Shown: piece after piece, positions 49,207 through 51,372 of the stretch
Layout: every line of letters starts with the position of its first letter
Position numbering within the stretch: the stretch's first letter is position 1
DNA from: JBEEJZ01 sp046046915
Lineage (GTDB): Bacteria; Pseudomonadota; Gammaproteobacteria; Burkholderiales; Burkholderiaceae_C
Reading direction: 5' to 3'
Length of the DNA: 51,372 nucleotides
Assembly (NCBI GenBank): GCA_046046915.1
Contig: JBJOIT010000020.1
Span: forward strand, 1-51,372
Notes under the pieces: model-generated
What the model was told of the DNA's origin: nothing
The model's database searches: none
What the model saw: only the letters and a program-made list of their open reading frames with translations
Program-made: the position numbers and the translations under genes

Positions 49207-50640
49207 TCAGAGTGGCTCAGGCGTCCAGCCGCCCCCCAGGGCCTTGTACAGACGCACATGGTCGGCACTGAGCGCGGCGCGGGTGCTTTCCAGGCTATCT
49301 TGGGTGGACAACAGGGTGCGCTGGGCATCCAGCACCACGCGGTAGTCGATCAAGCCGCTATCAAAGCGGTGACGGGCCAACAAGTCGGCATTGGCTGCAG
49401 CGCTGGCCGCGGCCTGCAAGCGCGTCAGCCGGTCGCGATTGCCCTGCAGGCTGACCAGCGCGTCTTCCACATCCTTCAGGGCGGTCAGGACGGCGGCCTC
49501 GTAGGCCACGCGCGCCTGCAGCAGGGCGGCCTCTTGCACACGCAGCTGAGCTTGGGCCGCGCCACCATCCAGCACAGGCAGCGACACGCTGGCCAACAGG
49601 CTGCCCAGGGCAGCACCGCTGCCGGTCAAGGCACCCAGGGACAAGGCCCGCAAACCCAGCGAGCCACTGATGCGAAAACTGGGCAAACGATCGGCGCCAG
49701 CTTGCTGCACGCGGGCCAGCGCGGCACTGATGCGCTGCTCGGCAGCGCGCACATCGGGCCGCTGGCGCAAGGTGTCGGCGGGCAAGGACAAAGCCCAGGC
49801 AGCGGGTGGCAAAGGCACGGCCTGTGGCACTTCTATTGCGGCACCCAGGGCACCCGGCACCTGGCCTGTCAGAACCGCCAGCGCATGCAGTGACTGCGCC
49901 ACGCTGCTTTGCAAAGCCGGCACCTGAGCGGCAGTTTGCTCGCTGGCCGCCACGCCCTGCTCCTGGTCCAAGGACGAGGCCAGACCCGCCTGCACCCGCC
50001 AACGGGTGAGTTGCAGGGTTTCAAGTTGCGCCGCCAAATTGCCCTGGGCGATGCCAAGTCGGGCCTGCTGGGCGCGCAGGTCAAGGTAAGTGACGGCAAC
50101 CTCGGCTGCCAGTGAGACGCGCACGGCAGCCAGGCTGTCTTGCGCGGCCAAAGCATCAGCCTGGGCGGCCACATCGGCACTGCGCCTTGCACCAAACACA
50201 TCGGGCTCCCAGCTCGCATCAAACCCCGCCTGAAAACTATTGCTCGCCGATGTGTTGGCCGACTGGCTGCGTTGCGCCGAACCCGTTGCATTCACGCTGG
50301 GGCCCAAGGCGGCAGACTTCACGTCGCGCAAGGCCCGCGACTGCAATAGCGCCGCCTGAGCCGAGCGCACACTGGTGTTGGCCTGCAGCGCCTGCTGGAT
50401 CAGGGCTGTGAGTTGGGCGTCGCCAAACCCCTGCCACCAGGTGGCTGATAGGGATGGCGGCACGGGCACGGGCTCGGGCGCTGCGGCAGCCGGCTTGGTG
50501 ACGGACCAGGCCGAGGGCACCACCACACCTGATGTCGGCTGGGTCTGCGCGGGGGCAGAGGCCACCCACCCGGGAAAAACCGAACAAGCCGACAGACCGG
50601 CCAGTGGCACCAGTAAAAACAACAACTTCAAAAGGTGCAT
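49207..50640 (-). CDS. Outer membrane efflux channel lipoprotein (NodT/OprM family)
   Basis: Outer membrane factor of 477 residues with a lipoprotein signal ending LAGLSACS (lipid Cys at 19). Two OEP repeats: PPSLSATWWQGFGDAQLTALIQQALQANTSVRSAQAAL and ARVQQAGADRLPSFRISGSLG with DVRAAEQRISAA. ATG 50640 is chosen because the signal peptide follows it; the frame opens at 50718. First gene of the pump operon, transcribed toward the adaptor with a 60-bp gap. Confidence 0.92.
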   Translation of the reverse strand: MHLLKLLFLLVPLAGLSACSVFPGWVASAPAQTQPTSGVVVPSAWSVTKPAAAAPEPVPVPPSLSATWWQGFGDAQLTALIQQALQANTSVRSAQAALLQSRALRDVKSAALGPSVNATGSAQRSQSANTSASNSFQAGFDASWEPDVFGARRSADVAAQADALAAQDSLAAVRVSLAAEVAVTYLDLRAQQARLGIAQGNLAAQLETLQLTRWRVQAGLASSLDQEQGVAASEQTAAQVPALQSSVAQSLHALAVLTGQVPGALGAAIEVPQAVPLPPAAWALSLPADTLRQRPDVRAAEQRISAALARVQQAGADRLPSFRISGSLGLRALSLGALTGSGAALGSLLASVSLPVLDGGAAQAQLRVQEAALLQARVAYEAAVLTALKDVEDALVSLQGNRDRLTRLQAAASAAANADLLARHRFDSGLIDYRVVLDAQRTLLSTQDSLESTRAALSADHVRLYKALGGGWTPEPL

Positions 50641-50718
50641 GGCGGCAGATTGTGCTGCAGCTGCATGTCCCCTACGTTGCGCAGTGTTGAGCCCAGGTAA
50701 AGTGGGGCCCGAGCCCAC

Positions 50719-51372
50719 TTACTGAAATGCAACCTCGGCAAAGCTGCGCAGCTTGCGGCTGTGGAGCTGGTCCACGCCTTGCCCCCGCAGCAGTTCCATG
50801 GCGCGCATGCCGATGCGCAGGTGCTGATCGACCCGCTCGCGGTAGAAGTGGTTGGCCATGCCAGGCAACTTGATCTCACCGTGCAGGGGCTTGTCGCTCA
50901 CGCACAGCAAAGTGCCATAGGGCACCCGAAACCGGAAACCATTGGCTGCGATGGTGGCGCTTTCCATGTCCAGCGCCACGGCGCGGCTCTGGCTGAAGCG
51001 GCGCTGTGGTTTGTTGTCGGGCAACAGCTCCCAGTTGCGGTTATCCGTGCTGGCCACGGTGCCAGTGCGCATGATGCGCTTGAGCTCAGGCCCCTTGATT
51101 TGCGTGACGTCTGACACCGCAGCTTCCAGCGCCAGCTGGATTTCGGCCAACGCCGGTATGGGCACCCACAGGGGCAGGTCTTCGTCCAACACATGGTCTT
51201 CGCGCACATAGCCGTGGGCCAGCACGTAGTCGCCCAACTGCTGGGTGTTGCGCAGGCCCGCGCAGTGGCCCAGCATGACCCAGGCATGGGGGCGCAGCAC
51301 GGCAATGTGGTCGGTGATGGTTTTGGCATTGGCCGGCCCCACGCCGATGTTGACCATGGTGATGCCGCTGTG
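50719..51372 (-). CDS. amn: AMP nucleosidase, C-terminal part (runs off the right edge)
   Basis: Splits AMP to adenine and ribose 5-phosphate. The visible ~217 residues (HSGITMVNIGVGPANAKTITDHIAVLRPHAW to VAFQ) carry the phosphorylase-type catalytic domain: GPANAKT, HCAGLRNTQQLGDYVLA, RAVALDMESATIAANGF and LLCVSDKPLHGEIKLPGM. The N-terminal part is outside the window. Confidence 0.95.
   Translation of the reverse strand, partial: HSGITMVNIGVGPANAKTITDHIAVLRPHAWVMLGHCAGLRNTQQLGDYVLAHGYVREDHVLDEDLPLWVPIPALAEIQLALEAAVSDVTQIKGPELKRIMRTGTVASTDNRNWELLPDNKPQRRFSQSRAVALDMESATIAANGFRFRVPYGTLLCVSDKPLHGEIKLPGMANHFYRERVDQHLRIGMRAMELLRGQGVDQLHSRKLRSFAEVAFQ

Overview
The window looks like chromosomal DNA of a GC-rich betaproteobacterium of the order Burkholderiales, probably Comamonadaceae-like. 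This rests on the tRNA-Tyr/Gly/Thr–tuf block, the trpEGDC–ung order, the Bug-type (TTT) binding protein, and a phenol meta-cleavage cluster with three regulators like the aph genes described in Comamonas testosteroni TA441. The species cannot be fixed from the sequence alone.

Layout. 1–1162: 5' part of tuf and three tRNAs. 1241–7344: a tryptophan operon on the minus strand (leader peptide–attenuator–trpE–trpG–ltaE–trpD–trpC–ung). 7440–13704: a chemoreceptor gene followed by housekeeping genes (gph, rpe, apaG, thiL, an SRPBCC gene, pgpA, pncC). 13736–19279: small metabolic and transport genes (PhyH dioxygenase, EamA transporter, cysteine hydrolase, sulfatase, MarR regulator, Bug receptor). 19282–45831: a 26.5-kb aromatic degradation island. 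45855–50640: a tripartite efflux operon with the MacB ATPase and permease on separate genes. 50719 to the edge: AMP nucleosidase.

The aromatic island has three transcription blocks. (1) A minus-strand upper operon, from a sigma-54 promoter at 42273–42288, runs dmpK-L-M-N-O, then a complete livKHMGF-type ABC transporter, then a second dmpN-dmpO pair, then dmpP, a ferredoxin gene and catechol 2,3-dioxygenase (dmpB). (2) A minus-strand lower operon, from a LysR-controlled intergenic region at 27834–27958, runs GlcG-like gene–dmpC–dmpE–dmpH–ABM membrane protein–SDR–dmpF–dmpG–dmpI–degenerate SDR–fused tautomerase. (3) A plus-strand block carries dmpR (sigma-54 activator), a GntR regulator and dmpD (hydrolase). 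Together they encode oxidation of phenol-type compounds to catechol, extradiol ring cleavage, and both the hydrolytic (dmpD) and the oxidative 4-oxalocrotonate (dmpC-I-H) branches, ending in pyruvate and acetyl-CoA.

The most unusual features are the two diverged dmpN/dmpO pairs that bracket an embedded ABC transporter while sharing one set of K, L, M and P genes; near-identical DNA tracts between the two dmpN copies that suggest gene conversion; an odd ABC transporter (C-terminally extended LivM, LivG without a normal signature motif, cysteine-rich LivK); and a clear trp leader-peptide/terminator attenuator that may be translated from a leaderless start.
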